A DNA stretch of 64,000 bases from Rutidosis leptorrhynchoides (GCF_046630445.1 NC_092336.1:505005001-505069000), one strand, 5' to 3'. Shown: positions 12,232-23,957, numbered from the stretch's first letter. Notes: a model not told the origin generated them from the sequence alone. Program-made: numbers and translations.

Positions 12232-12752
12232 ATGAATCCCTCAACCAGTTCGAATCTCTCAGATTTCGATAGCTATTCCGATAGTTATTCCGACAGCTAT
12301 TCCGACATGGATGTTCACCTAAGCTCCAAAAGAAGTGTCACCAGAATGAATCAACCAATTCATCTAATGAGTTCGTAGTCGACTTAATCAATGGAGACGC
12401 GAAGAAGGCGATCCCTTCCACCAACCAAATTCACCTATTGGCGAAGAACCTGAAGCACTTACCGGCGAACCAGTCCGAAACACCATTTTCACCATCATTT
12501 CCTCTAATATCTCGCCACGATTATATCCTATCTAAAATTCTAAACCTTATTCATCCGTTCGTTCCGACCGACAATCATCTTAGAGTAATGGAAGAAGTCA
12601 ACGAGCTTCGCACTCGATTAATAAATTTGGAGAATATGGTGCAAAATTTACCAGCTTCAGCAACATCACCGGTACCAACAGTACCATCAGCTACAGCACC
12701 AGTATCATCAACAATCCATGCCTCAACACCTCATTCTGTACCTCAAGCGTAA
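12232..12752 (+). pseudogene. Accessory ORF of non-autonomous elements, frameshifted (element C)
   Basis: This is the C copy of the small protein seen intact in G at 59766-60164. It starts at ATG 12232 with a Ser/Asp/Tyr repeat (SYSD-type) and stops at 12376-12378. The later part continues in other frames. One frame carries the stretch GEEPEALTGEPVRNTIF found also in G. A third frame (to 12752) carries HDYILSKILNLI and the heptad-like region EEVNELRTRLINLENMV, which should form a short coiled coil, followed by an Ala/Pro/Thr/Ser tail. At least one stop and one frameshift separate the parts, so this copy is broken. The function is unknown. It occupies the position of the acidic ORF of A, just after the leader. 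Confidence 0.7.
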
Positions 12753-13928
12753 TCATCATTCTACATGATGTTCTACATCATTTATCCCCGTTCGACATGG
12801 CGATTAAGTAATCTCTAAAGTTTTGGAGATTATCCATTCTAGTTCTAACGGTAAATCAAATGAGATTAATATTATATTAACTCATTAAATCCATAATTAC
12901 ATCTGAAGAAAATATATATGTATATATATTTTCATAAAGATTGTGATTAAAAATTGTTTCATACAAACTGTTAATGGTGAAAATATTTTAACGGGTAGGT
13001 AATACCCGAGGAATATTTTGATTTCACATTAATAAGTTACACTGTACATTTTTCAAATCTGATTCAACGGTCATTTACTATCTTACTTACATCTACAAAT
13101 ATACGAATCCGTTCACCACAGAATAACCATTTCCATTCAATTTCATATAGAATTTTGATATCTCAGAATCCAACAAGTGGCATAATGAAGAAAACACTGG
13201 ACAAAATAAAATTTGTTAGAAACAAACAAATTAACTACGAGAAAAATGTTGTTAAGAATCCACGCTAACTGTTCCTAGCTATTTGTTCCTAGCTAACTGA
13301 TTACATTTTATTTATCGCAATTTATTTATCGCAAATTTACATTCTTGCAATTTTATTTATCATCATTTAATTTCTGTTATTTACTTTACGCACTTTATTT
13401 ATCGTCATTTAATTTTTGTTATTTTTTTACGCACTTTAAATATCGGGACACGTATACAAGGTTTTGACATATCATATCGACGCATCTATATATATTATTT
13501 GGAATAACCATAGACACTCTATATGCAGTAATGCTGGAGTTAGCTATACATGGTTGAGGTTGATGCTACAATAATATATATAGTTTGAGTTGTGATCGAG
13601 TCTGAGACGTTTACGGGTCACGATACGTATTAAATAATTCGAATATTATATATTAAACTATATATGGACTATTGGACTATTGGACTCTTGGACTGCTAAT
13701 TTTGGACAATTAAAATAAATTAAAATATTGAATATAACATATGAAACTAAACATTTCTTCAAGTTTACCACTTGATTTCATCCTAAACATCCTTTGTAAC
13801 TTGATTTCATCTTAAACCTCATTAGAATCTTGACGATTCCAATCCATGTTCAAATCTTTCATGATTCTTGAAAACACCTCGATCGAGAAGATGAACCAAC
13901 CGCACTTCATCTACGAAAGAAAAGATCT
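12753..13928 (+). other. Non-coding interior of element C
   Basis: No convincing frame. At 12990-13008 the motif TTAACGGGTAGGTAATACCCG repeats, with a hairpin partner, the sequence that precedes the 3' LTR. From 13441 to 13640 it is colinear with D at 44226-44440 (tract around 'gggacacgtatacaaggttt'). Confidence 0.6.
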
Positions 13929-14490
13929 ATGCATATAGTCATGTACCTGAAAAACTCTCGAAAACTGAGTAAACGTTTAACATGTAGCTGTGCTAATTCC
14001 TTTAGCGTTGTTGTTACCCAGAATAACTTTATAGTCCCTTTTCAAGATAGCCAATTTTGTCACAGTTCCAGCAAGACAACTTCAACTTTTCGTTCGAAAC
14101 AACCTTATTATAACCTTGATATATACGCGTGCTCTTTTATTGTTACCGGAGAACCTTTTATATTCCACCATATTACCATCAGCGTTTAATCATCTAAAAA
14201 TACAATTCTCCTGAAACCACCTCGGATTGATAACCGACGATTCAGATATGACTGCATTAAATGCAGACGAAACAGTAAAATTGTAGATGGCCTAAATGAC
14301 CAAAAGTTTGATGATAAAGAAAGGAGTGTTAGGAACGCTCGATAGAAAATTTGGTACTGAAAAACGGGTTGAGCTAACCATGAAGGAGACCAAGGACAAA
14401 TACAAGGACCAAACCCTATATTCAAAGAATCCAGGTAATTCTGGATCCGATGAAATCTTTAGAGAATATCTTGCTCCAAAGTCATGTTAA
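13929..14490 (+). pseudogene. Shared interior frames of C/D/G elements, decayed
   Basis: Two frame remnants. The first (13929-14189) has NNFIVPFQDSQF and ends in a GEPFIFHHI-type motif. Related motifs appear in D at 44769-45005 (NNPTISFQEANF, GEFFLFHNI) and in G on the minus strand at 58213-58440. The second (14296-14490) contains EKRVELTMKETKDKYKDQT, with relatives in D near 45170-45330 and in G near 57850-57970. Neither matches a domain I recognise. Shared motifs in three elements with different LTRs suggest a formerly coding interior or an old captured sequence. I cannot tell which. Confidence 0.5.
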
Positions 14491-15180
14491 AATCTTGCGG
14501 AAAATTTTTCTTCATCAACCTTCGAACTTAGAAATTTTAAAATATCATCATAAATATCTTCGATATTTCTGAGGATATTTTCATAAATATTCTTGTCCGA
14601 AAATATCTACCTCTTCGTGTTTTCTGTATTCAATTATATTGAAAACTTCTGAAAAATCCAAGTATGAATTATGAATGATTTCTGGAGAAGTGTTGGAAAT
14701 TGAAGCATGAGTTAGTATAATATAATGCGCTTGGCCAACGTGATTATATTACAGTAAGCCATGCTGAATTTATAATGAAAGGTGATAATGGTTCATAGTA
14801 GATTATACCATCATCATGAGTTATGTTACATAACTCTTTCATTCTACCTAATTTCTAAGCATATCACGGAAATATTTCCTTTGATATTTTTGTTCTTCTG
14901 TAATGCCAACAGTTTGCTAATAAATCGTGCTATTTCATTTTCTCTCTGATTAAAAGATTTCTTTAAATTCCTTGAATTCCGAAAATCAACCATGACTATG
15001 TCAAAAGTCAAGACAAATCTTTAATTTCCTCATTTCACTCTTTTGTGACAGATTCACTCTTACTCTTTGAGTAATCGAATTGTTTTATCTATATCACTCA
15101 ATGATGATAAAACTCTATTTATCATCTCATAATCGTCATGAAAACATTTTTATTGTTAGCCATGACGACCTCACTCAAAT
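14491..15180 (+). other. 3' interior of element C, no gene
   Basis: AT-rich sequence without a frame. It is colinear with D (45400-46250) and, inverted, with G (56590-57800), including a block around 'taatataatg...gattatatta' that forms an imperfect inverted repeat in each element (14715-14755 here). Confidence 0.6.
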
Positions 15181-15212
15181 TTCGGGACGAAATTTCTTTA
15201 ACGGGTAGGTAC
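15181..15212 (+). promoter_or_regulatory. Conserved 3' LTR junction with purine-rich motif (element C)
   Basis: The block TTTCGGGACGAAATTTC followed by TTTAACGGGTAGGTAC ends exactly at the 3' LTR. The same block precedes the 3' LTRs of D (46250-46285) and G (minus, 56547-56585). It sits where the polypurine tract should be, although its purine run is short. Confidence 0.65.
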
Positions 15213-17619
15213 TGTTACGACCCGGAAAATTTCGACTAATTTTGAACCAAACTCTCGATACGATTTAATATTTTTGACACAATAAGAAAAGTCTGTTAGG
15301 TTGAGTCTCAAAAAGTTTGAACTGTTCCATATATTCAATTGACCTTCGACTGTTCTCGACGATTCACGAACAATTAATGGTGTATAGATATGAATATATA
15401 TAAATGTAATTACAAGTTTAATTATAATTATTGTTGTTACATTCCTTATTAATAATAATATCTGTATTTTTCATATTATTAAAATTATAGTTTGATACAT
15501 TAAATTTGTTATATTAATATTAATGTTAACATTGTTAGTATCATTATAACTATTAGTAAAATTATCATTTTAGTATTATGGTTAATATTAGTATTATTAT
15601 TGGATATTATTATTATAATTATTATAGTTATTAGAAGATAATACAATTTAATTATTTTTTTATCATTAATAATATTATTATCATTTTATGATTTTTAGTA
15701 TTGTTATTGGCATTATTATTATTATAATTAGTAGAAAAATTATAATGTTAGTATTTTTATGATTATTATTATTATTATTATTACTATTACTATGTATTAT
15801 TTTAAATTATTAATTATTATGATTCTTATTATTTTACCATCATTATGAATATTACTAGTATTATTTGATATTAATGTTATTATTAATAATAATATTGAAA
15901 GTATTATTATTATTTATATAATTATATTTATTAATTATTAATATTAATTATATACATATGAAAAATTAAAGAAAAGGGATCGAAATTCTGTTTAACGTTG
16001 CTATCAACTTTTTCATAAATTGATTGCTGTCTGTAATCAGGTACAAATTGATTCCAAATCCAACTAATCAGATTACAAAACAAAAATCTATTTATTTTCT
16101 TGATATTTCACTTTCTTATTCTTGTCCGATTCATAAAGCTGTCAACCAAACCACCCTTTGTTTATTGCTATTCTACCTAAATATGTTTCGAATCAAATCA
16201 CAAACTAAATACAACAACTTTGTTTACTTACTCCTACCTAGATTATTCGTTTTATTTTCTATTCGAAAGTAACCCAATTCATCGCCTTCTTATTTCTGTT
16301 TTCTAAGCAATCATTAAACCACCACTCTACCATACCATCTTCAACCCGTCACCCTTTCTCTCTCTTCTCTTTTTCCTCCTTTCTTGATTTTTCCTTCGTG
16401 AACCCTTATTACAACCAAACATTCACATCACCCTTCAATTGCTCGAACTGCTTCTGCTATTTGTTTATCTGTTTTACAGACCAAAAACCATCATCTTCAA
16501 CAACCTAAAACGACTATACAGGCTGCCATAATTTTTGTTTCGATGACCAACACAAACACCACCACTATAGATTACTTCTCATCATTTACTACAGCTACAA
16601 TTGTTGAAATCATCTTCACAGTCCACGTAAACGGTTGTTGCTGCATTTTCCTTCTTCTGTTTCACTGTTGCTGCTGCAACTACAGTGGCCTTGTCTTCAC
16701 TATTTCTGTCGAGCAAAACCACCCTAAAACGCCACCCTTTGATTGATACCACTCCTGTTTTAGGCTGTAACCGTGAACAACCACCAAACCAAATTGTGTT
16801 TTCTATCTCCACAAACCGTAACCCTTTGTTTTATTTTTTTTGTCAGCCACAAATACTTTGTAGGTATATGAGTACACAGAAAACCATTAAATAAAGAAAG
16901 CAATGAGTGAAATGTTAGTGCGTTGGGTACTAGTGCCAGGCGAACCCCACCTTCTACTATACTTTTGTTTCATTTAAATTAGAACACGATATGATATCCA
17001 TCAGCTCTTACACGATTATAATAAACAAATAAAAATGTGGGGGCTGCCATTTCTTTTTTTGGTATGGACCGTATACAATTTTAATGGGTTTAAAAAAAAC
17101 AGATTTTACGTTTGGGCTTGGCATGATGTTATTGGACCTATAATCGAATTGATAGACCAAGATCTAATTTGGGCCGTTAAGGTTTAGTTCCTATTTAGAT
17201 TTTAGGTGATGATATATGATATGGAAGGTTTTGTTAATAGAAGATGATGATCATGAAATGGTTATGATTTTATGTGATGTTGGTACGAGAACGAAGAAGA
17301 AAAATAGAATGATGATTATGATCGTGTTTATTTTTAAGTGATGATGATAATGTATTAGGTTAGGAATGTTATTAGATTAGTCAAGAAGAAGAAGTCAGCC
17401 CTGCAAGGGGAATATTTTTTTTTTTAAAAGAATAAGAAGTAGAAACAGAAAGAATAAGCTACATATATATTTAGGTGATATCATTTCAGAAAAATTGAAA
17501 TGGATGAATGGTTAAGTGTGTTTGCGGGATAGCGGGATGTCGCGGGTTCAAACTCGGATTTGGGCATTCTTTTTAGGGCTACTCCTATGAGGTAGTTTAC
17601 TTAGTTATTATTATTATTC

Positions 17620-17699
<80 letters not shown>

Positions 17700-18773
17700 A
17701 ATGATTTTTATATAAAAACATTATATTATTATTATTAATTTACATTATTAAAAACTATCATTATTATTATCATTACTATTTTAATTATCATTATTATTTT
17801 AATTATCATTTTTATTAGTATTTTTATAACAAATAAATATTATACTTATATTACATATAATTATATACTAAACATATTAACATTATTTTTATAAATATTA
17901 CAAATAACAAATTATTGATAAAATACTAATATACATATTAAGATATCTACATGTATAAATATTAATCATTTTAAATATATACAAATTAAATACATATAAC
18001 ATATAAACTAGGATATAGTATATATAAATTTGTTCGATTACAATTATGTGTGTTAATGTATATATGAATAATATAGGTTCGTGAATCCGAGACCAACCCT
18101 ATACTTGATAAATGACGTCAAATGTATTTTTACTACAAAATACAGTATGGTGAGTTTTATTTGCTCCCTTTTTAATTGCTTTTGCAATATATATTTTTGG
18201 GCTGAGAATACATGCGCTGCTTTTATAAATGTTTACGAAATAGATACAAGTACTTAAAAATATATTTTACGTTGAGTTGTACCACTGGCATACTTCCCTG
18301 TAGCTTGGTAACTACTATTTACTTGTGGTATTGTAAACGTGAATCCTGTTGATAGATCTATCGGGCCTGACAACCCCAACCGGACTGGACGACCAGTATT
18401 CAACGGTTGCACAGTACTTCGTTTTGTTACTACACTTGGTACAGTGTAGGGAGATTTCATAATAAAGGGAATATGCGACGTTGATTAAATGTTAAGTATG
18501 GTTACCAAGTGCTCAACCACTTAGAATATCTTTATTAAAATATTTATGAATATGAAATCTTGTGGTCTATTAACATATTGAAATGATTGTTATCATAAAC
18601 CTATGAACTCACCAACCTTTTTGGTTGACATTTTTAAGCATGTTTATTCTCAGATATGAAAGAAGTCTTCCGCTGTGTATTTGCTCATTTTAAGGACATT
18701 ACTTGGAGTCGATCATCGCAATGGGACCAGATGTTGATGACTTCGTCCAGGTGGATAAGGACGGGTCATCACA
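15213..18773 (+). repeat. 3' LTR of element C
   Basis: 3561 bp, colinear with 8227-11823. It begins TGTTACGACCCGG (the 5' copy has TGTCACG) and lacks a 17-bp piece present in the 5' LTR near 9110. The tRNA-like segment is near 17500-17575, (TTA)n at 17605-17699, the candidate intron at 18150-18653 (504 nt), and GATAGATCTATC at 18351-18362. It ends at 18773 before the duplication tttgg. Confidence 0.9.
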
Positions 18774-20217
18774 TTTGGGTGCGGTTTGTTCTTGGAAGTG
18801 CATTTGAGTCGAATTTGCACTAAGTGTCAAATTAGGTTGGTTTGTAGATCCAATCTAAGTGTGTTGTTGAATTTGTGATAATGGAATAGGTACTTTCCAT
18901 TGACGAGTTGCGGATTACTTGGAAGCATTCTTCAAGGCGATAAGGTGAGTGTTAATATCCTATGTGTATATGTATGTGTAGGATGGGTGCGGGTCGGGTG
19001 AAGTGATTCTAGGCTATAGAGCTCACTTCACATGTAGGTGGATCTGATGGACTTGTGTATGGGTCCAATTGGCACGGTTGTGCATTTTGGTTGACCACCT
19101 TTGGCGAAGTACACACTTTGGGTGTACGTTATCACACGTGGTTGTGAGTGGAATAAGTATACATGTATGTATATAATGTATTTATTTGTAGGAACGGATA
19201 TGTGCTGTCCAAGTTAGTGATATATGTCGTTGTACACTAACGGCCTTTATGAATGAATGTATGTTGTCCGAGTTAGCGATATATGCGTTGTATGCTAACG
19301 GTTTATTGTATGGATATGTGTTGTCCAAGTTAGTGATATATGCGTTGTACATTAACAGTTTTATGAATGGATATATGTTGTCCAATTTAGTGTTATATGT
19401 GTTGTACACTAATGATTTATGAATGGATATGTGTTGTCCAATTTAGTGTTATATGTGTTGTACACTAATGATTTTATAAACGGATATGTGTTGTCCAAGG
19501 GTTAGTGATATATGTGTTGTACACTAACGGTTGTTATGAACACCGATGGGAAATTCGAGTACCATTCCTTTGTACGATTGGTTAACCTTAGGCGGTTTTA
19601 CGCTCTGTTATATATATATATATTAATGTGTTGTTGTGATGTAGCTAACCCTCCGGGCGTAGATTATTGGCGTTGTTCACATCGTCGTTGGTGACTTACT
19701 TTATGGTTGTTGTTACTAGCTTGTTGCTTAGTGATTATACGGTATGCTTAGCTTAGCTTGCCTTTATGCTTGGATGCTCCGGTATACGGTATTTAATTAT
19801 TTGTGTGGCGTGTCCATTTTATGCATATATATGTATGTAGTTTATTCTCACTCACTAAGCGTTAGCTTACCCTCTCGTTGTTTATATTTTTATAGATTTG
19901 CATGGAGGCGGTGGCTCGGGTAAACGTGGGGACTAGTGGACTCGCGTAGTTTGCTTTAGAAGATGTGCTTTTGGATTTATTAGGATTGGGTAGCGTATCC
20001 CCAATCACCATGCTCGGTTTTGTGGAAACTAAATTAGTCGGGTCGTGTATGCCCGTTTGGATAATTAACTCACGTATTAAATGTTTTAAGGTTATTAAAC
20101 CTTCTATTGTATTAAAGATGTTTATGGAAACACAATTAGGACCTAAAGTGTTATTTAAAGCGTATTAAAAGGAAAAAAAATTTATGGGCCGGTTTTAATA
20201 CGGGTTGGGTCGTTTCA
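18774..20217 (+). repeat. 5' LTR of B, second piece
   Basis: Resumes LTR B after element C and matches 24857-26298 of the 3' LTR closely. It ends GGGTCGTTTCA, then the primer binding site. A candidate intron runs from AAG/GTGAGT at 18945 to TTTTTATAG at 19895 (951 nt) and includes the 57-bp tandem repeats. Confidence 0.88.
19197..19541 (+). repeat. Six 57-bp tandem repeats in 5' LTR of B
   Basis: Six units of about 57 bp, each with TTGTCCAAGTTAGTGATATATG or a variant, then GTTGTACACTAACGG. The two halves TTAGTG...CACTAA are complementary, so every unit can form a hairpin. The 3' LTR has the same six units at 25279-25624. Confidence 0.9.
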
Positions 20218-20219
20218 AG

Positions 20220-20231
20220 TGGTATCAGAGC
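20220..20231 (+). promoter_or_regulatory. Primer binding site of element B
   Basis: TGGTATCAGAGC two bases after the LTR end, for initiator tRNA-Met. Confidence 0.92.
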
Positions 20232-20656
20232 CTGGTCTAAGGGATTTAGGTGACTTGAGATAGGTGCCTAGACTTAGACTTTTGTGTGTGCTTAATTTGT
20301 TATGGGACTTGTAGGATTACGGGTCGAAATGGGTTTAGTTAGTGCCTTGTTTATAGGTTGACTAACGTTTATATTAGTAATGCGGATATTATTAATATAT
20401 GATTGTGTTGTGATTATAATTCTCGCGTGTGTTTATATCGCGTAGAATTTTGTTTGTGTTTGTTTATAGCATCGAGCGAGACGGTCGTTGTACTAGCAAG
20501 TGGATACGGCGTGTGTGTGTAATAAGGACTTGCAAACCTTATTACGGGTGCAATTCGTGTCTAACAAGTGATGTACGATGAGTGTTTAGCAAGATGGGGC
20601 GGTGTTGTGTGTATAATTTTATACGTTCGTGACCTAATCGCTTTGCATTCCTTAGA
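20232..20656 (+). other. Untranslated leader of element B
   Basis: No frame. It is GC-richer than the LTR and leads to the gag ATG at 20657. A minus-strand frame (20542-21141) overlapping gag is a shadow of the gag codons. Confidence 0.6.
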
Positions 20657-21595
20657 ATGGCAACGGGAAATGGGATCGAGATGAACGATTTGGAGTTTAA
20701 CGCTAGAGTGGCGGCCGCCGTTGCGGAGCAAATGAGTGTGTTTCGAGAAGAAATGGATAGGAAGTATTCCGAATTTCGGGGTAGTAGTGAAATGGAGCAT
20801 TGTCTTAAGAGCTTCATGAGAACTAAACCCCCGATGTATGACGGGAAACCGGATCCTTTGATAAGCACAACTTGGATCTCGGATGTCGAAGGGTGTTTTC
20901 GTACTATTGATTGCCCTCCCGAGAAAAAGACGAGACTCGCTACTAGTCTGTTGCGGGGCAGGGCAAGGGATTGGTTGGATGGTAAGATCGATCTTGTCGG
21001 TGGTGAAACGTTTATGGCCTTATCGTGGAACGAGTTTAAGGAGGAATTCTTCGAGGAGTTCCGGACTTCGGCCGATTTGTGGGAATTGCGTAATGAGTTG
21101 CGAAATTTGCGACAAGGATCTATGGATTTGAATACTCTCAAGACGACCTTAATGGCGAAGGCTCGTTTTTGCCCGGAGTATTTGGGGAATGATCGTTTGT
21201 TAATGGGGGATTTCTATCGGACCATGAATGATGACTTGAAAAGTAAAATTAGTCGGGGTCAAGGGAAATCGTTTGCGGAATTATTCAACTTGGCTAGAGG
21301 TTTCGAGTCGTATACGCGATCAAAGATGTGTGAACCTTCAAGTAAGAGGAGGGTTGATTCGTACGGCGCCCCGGGTAAGAAAAATAAGGGTGCAAGTGTG
21401 AGTACGGGTAATGTGGGAAAAGGCACGGTGGATTCTCGTGCACCAAGATGTTTCAATTGTGGTGTTAGGGGCCACAAGTTGTGGGAGTGCACAATGCCGA
21501 GAAGTGATGAAGGGATGTGCTACTATTGTCATAAGGAGGGGCATCGCAAGCCGGATTGTCCCGAGTTGGCGGCGAATGCCGCAAGGAGACGTTGA
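20657..21595 (+). CDS. gag: Gag protein of gag-only element B
   Basis: An intact 312-residue frame that packages element RNA in virus-like particles, by family analogy. Residues about 10-50 contain a short Ala-rich helical start (ARVAAAVAEQM). A retrotransposon-gag domain follows at roughly residues 65-215, with WISDVEGCF, RGRARDWL and FKEEFFEEF. A basic linker leads to two CCHC zinc knuckles: CFNCGVRGHKLWEC at residues 265-278 and CYYCHKEGHRKPDC at 288-301. The frame ends 11 residues later at TGA. Unlike in autonomous elements, no protease or polymerase frame follows. Retention of an uninterrupted gag in an element without pol suggests gag was selected or the copy is young. The start is the first ATG after the leader in this frame. 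Confidence 0.93.
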   Translation: MATGNGIEMNDLEFNARVAAAVAEQMSVFREEMDRKYSEFRGSSEMEHCLKSFMRTKPPMYDGKPDPLISTTWISDVEGCFRTIDCPPEKKTRLATSLLRGRARDWLDGKIDLVGGETFMALSWNEFKEEFFEEFRTSADLWELRNELRNLRQGSMDLNTLKTTLMAKARFCPEYLGNDRLLMGDFYRTMNDDLKSKISRGQGKSFAELFNLARGFESYTRSKMCEPSSKRRVDSYGAPGKKNKGASVSTGNVGKGTVDSRAPRCFNCGVRGHKLWECTMPRSDEGMCYYCHKEGHRKPDCPELAANAARRR

Positions 21596-22680
21596 GGTAC
21601 GTTTCGTTTTAATAAATATGTCATTTGAATATTTATTTATGTCGCGTTTAAGTTCGGATTTGTTAAATGCATTGTGTTGTGCATAGTGTTGTTATGGGTG
21701 ACGTTCCTAATGGAAGTACCCTATGGTGATGTTGATTTTTGGACGAAGGGCATAAGACTTGGTGCAACCAAGCATTCCTTAGTATTTGGGAAATATTTCT
21801 ACCAAGCCATGGAAATGGGTTTTGGTGTTCAATTGTTAAGCGCGTGTTCGCTTGTATGTTGGAGTTGATGAACCATGAGGTTCGACGGGTGGGATGAAAC
21901 CCTTGAAATCGAGTGTTTTGAATCTCGATGTACGTTGGTAAAGGAGTCTACGTGACGCGACATTAGGTGACTCTTTTATACCTACTAGCATGGTGTTCGA
22001 CTCCGATTGTGTGGTGGTTACATTGTACTTAGGGTACCGGAGTGAAACCCTTAGGTACATGAGTGACTAGGTGGAAATTGACAAACTAGAGCAATTGGAT
22101 GATTGCGAGGGTGTGGTTTGTGTAATCGTGGTACACTTTTTGTTCGAAGTGTTTAAGGATTGATTGAAATCCTTCATGTGCTCAAGGCTGGAGCAAGATA
22201 TGGTGATGGGTCGTGTGAGCCCAATCGTTTGTAAAGTCTACCTTTGGTAGCATTGTACGGTTGTACGAGTAGTGAAGATAGAACGTAGTTCCAAGTGGGG
22301 GAGTTACACTCCCGCACGAGGAGGCTTTAGTGTGAGATTTCGGATGATGCTTTTGGTAGATCCGGAAAATGTTGTCGAGACCTGGTTTTGGTCGATTTGT
22401 GGTAGATTACAATTTCGGATAAATTGTACTTATGGTTTGGATTTGAATTATCACCGAGGTGGTAATGTGGTAAATCTCGTTGAGAGATAATGGACGTGTT
22501 TGGTGAGCAAGGTGAAATCCTTCGATTAAGGGAGGTGTGTGTCGGATTCTCTTCTAGAGAATTATTGTTTTGTGCCTATGTTTGATATAGGTGGTTCTTG
22601 CTCGAGTGTGTGAATGGTTAGTGGTATCCGTTAGGATTCACTATGGCGTAGCAGAGCGCGATGTTACGCTACTCGTCGTT
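21596..22680 (+). other. Non-coding interior of element B after gag
   Basis: About 1.1 kb with only short chance frames. I looked for the protease DTGA, reverse transcriptase YxDD and integrase HHCC/DDE motifs on the plus strand and saw none. Confidence 0.65.
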
Positions 22681-22975
22681 CGAGGCCAAAAGGGCGTTGA
22701 TTGATGAAGCATGATTTTCGGAGTCCGCTGACTTCATCATGGTATTGGTGATTGATGAATCATGACCTTTAGGGTCCGCTGACTTCATCATGGGAGTATG
22801 CGACATCATGGGAGTATGCGATTGGTGGAGCATGACCTTCGGGGTCTGCTGACTTCATCATGAGCGAGGTGTTATATTGGTGAAGCATGACCGTTGACGG
22901 GGTCCGCTGACTTCATCCGGTGTTGAGATTGGTGAAGCATGATCTTCGGGTCCGCTGACTTCATCATGGTAGTGG
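22681..22975 (+). repeat. Tandem hairpin repeats, array 1 (element B interior)
   Basis: Five units of about 45-65 bp of the form GATGAAGCATGA...GGGTCCGCTGACTTCATCATG. The ends of each unit (GATGAAG and CTTCATC) pair, so each unit is a potential hairpin. Confidence 0.85.
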
Positions 22976-23228
22976 ATCGCGTGTGGTTTCGGATTCACGA
23001 TGACGCGTGTGGTTTCAGTCATTGTATTGAGGAGTGAATCTCGTGTAGTTCGGATTCACAAATGACTCGTGTAGTTCGGTCATTCCTCCGGGATAGCGAC
23101 TCTCGTGTAGTTCGGATTCACTAAGGCGCGTGTAGTTCGGCCAATCCCGATTGTTGTTGTGGTGAAGGTAGTGAGTCGTGTGTAGTTCGGATTCACTAAG
23201 GCGCGTGTGTTTTCAGCCAGCCTTCGTG
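22976..23228 (+). repeat. Tandem repeats, array 2 (element B interior)
   Basis: Four units of about 60-75 bp. Each has two copies of CGTGTAGTTCGG or a close variant, around a GGATTCACTAAGG-type segment. The array directly follows array 1, so the interior of B ends in two unrelated repeat arrays. Confidence 0.85.
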
Positions 23229-23812
23229 TTGTGTGAACTATCGGTTATTTTATATGCTGATGGAGGGGTCGTGAGGACCGTGTTGTCTGATTAGTGATGC
23301 GATAGCCGTGTTTCGCTCACGTGTTGTTACGGGTGTGACAATAGTTGATTTGTACACCTTGAGATTTGCGTTTCCATAGTCGTTTTGGGCGCTATCGGTT
23401 TTAGCCGTTGGATTATGATGTTACGGTAGTTGCCTATTGGTCGTATTGCGCACTACAAGGGATGTTTAGTGATTGGTGTTATCCGTCAGGATTCGTTTGG
23501 TTCGGTCTTCATCGTTTCGAATTGTTGACCTTAGGTTGAGACTTGGTTGCTTTTAGCGTTGTACTCGGTAAGGGTACGCTAAGGGGTTGATATCTCGGTA
23601 CGAGATTGGTTGAGTTTTCCCGATGTTAGGGAATGAGCATGGTTTTAGTGCTCGGATTGTGGATTTGATAAATTGCGGGTGACAATTTAGTTGTTAAAGG
23701 CAATTCAGTGGGAAGAATTACTTAGGAAAGTCGGTTGGGAGTTATGTTTGAAGACCGTGAAGTGTGGTCCGTTTGGTTAAGTGACGGGGATCACGAGGAC
23801 GTGATCGAGTCT
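23229..23812 (+). other. Interior of element B before polypurine tract
   Basis: No gene seen. GT-rich non-coding sequence up to the polypurine tract. Confidence 0.6.
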
Positions 23813-23825
23813 AAGTGGGGGAGAG
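23813..23825 (+). promoter_or_regulatory. Polypurine tract of element B
   Basis: AAGTGGGGGAGAG is almost pure purine and ends one base before the 3' LTR at 23827, as required for plus-strand priming. Confidence 0.9.
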
Positions 23826-23957
23826 TTGTAACACCCCGTTTTTCCCCGTATATGATTTATAGGTGAATTGGGTATGTACGATAGGCGTATGAAGGGTTCG
23901 GGACATTTTCTAGTGTTAAGTCTTGTGTGAGGAGAAGATGACTCAGATCGTGCCTTG

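Larger units (their letters stand above)
8227..18773 (+). mobile_element. Element C: complete non-autonomous LTR element
   Basis: A 10,547-bp element with two LTRs (3597 and 3561 bp) around a 3.4-kb interior. It is flanked by the 5-bp duplication tttgg (8222-8226 and 18774-18778) inside LTR B. The interior has a degenerate primer binding site and remnants of small frames shared with D and G. It has no recognisable gag zinc knuckle, protease, reverse transcriptase or integrase. LTRs longer than the interior and absent pol resemble LARD-type elements. The two LTRs differ by visible indels and scattered substitutions, so it is older than D. Confidence 0.9.

Noticed and set aside
12069..12272. 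67-residue plus-strand frame in the leader of C
   Set aside because: Overlaps the better-supported accessory ORF start at 12232 in another frame and has no counterpart in G.
20542..21141. 199-residue minus-strand frame overlapping gag of B
   Set aside because: Antisense shadow of the gag codons, no domain, and the sense strand has two zinc knuckles.
22681..23228. CRISPR-like array
   Set aside because: The units are imperfect tandem hairpins inside a plant retroelement, without uniform repeats and unique spacers.
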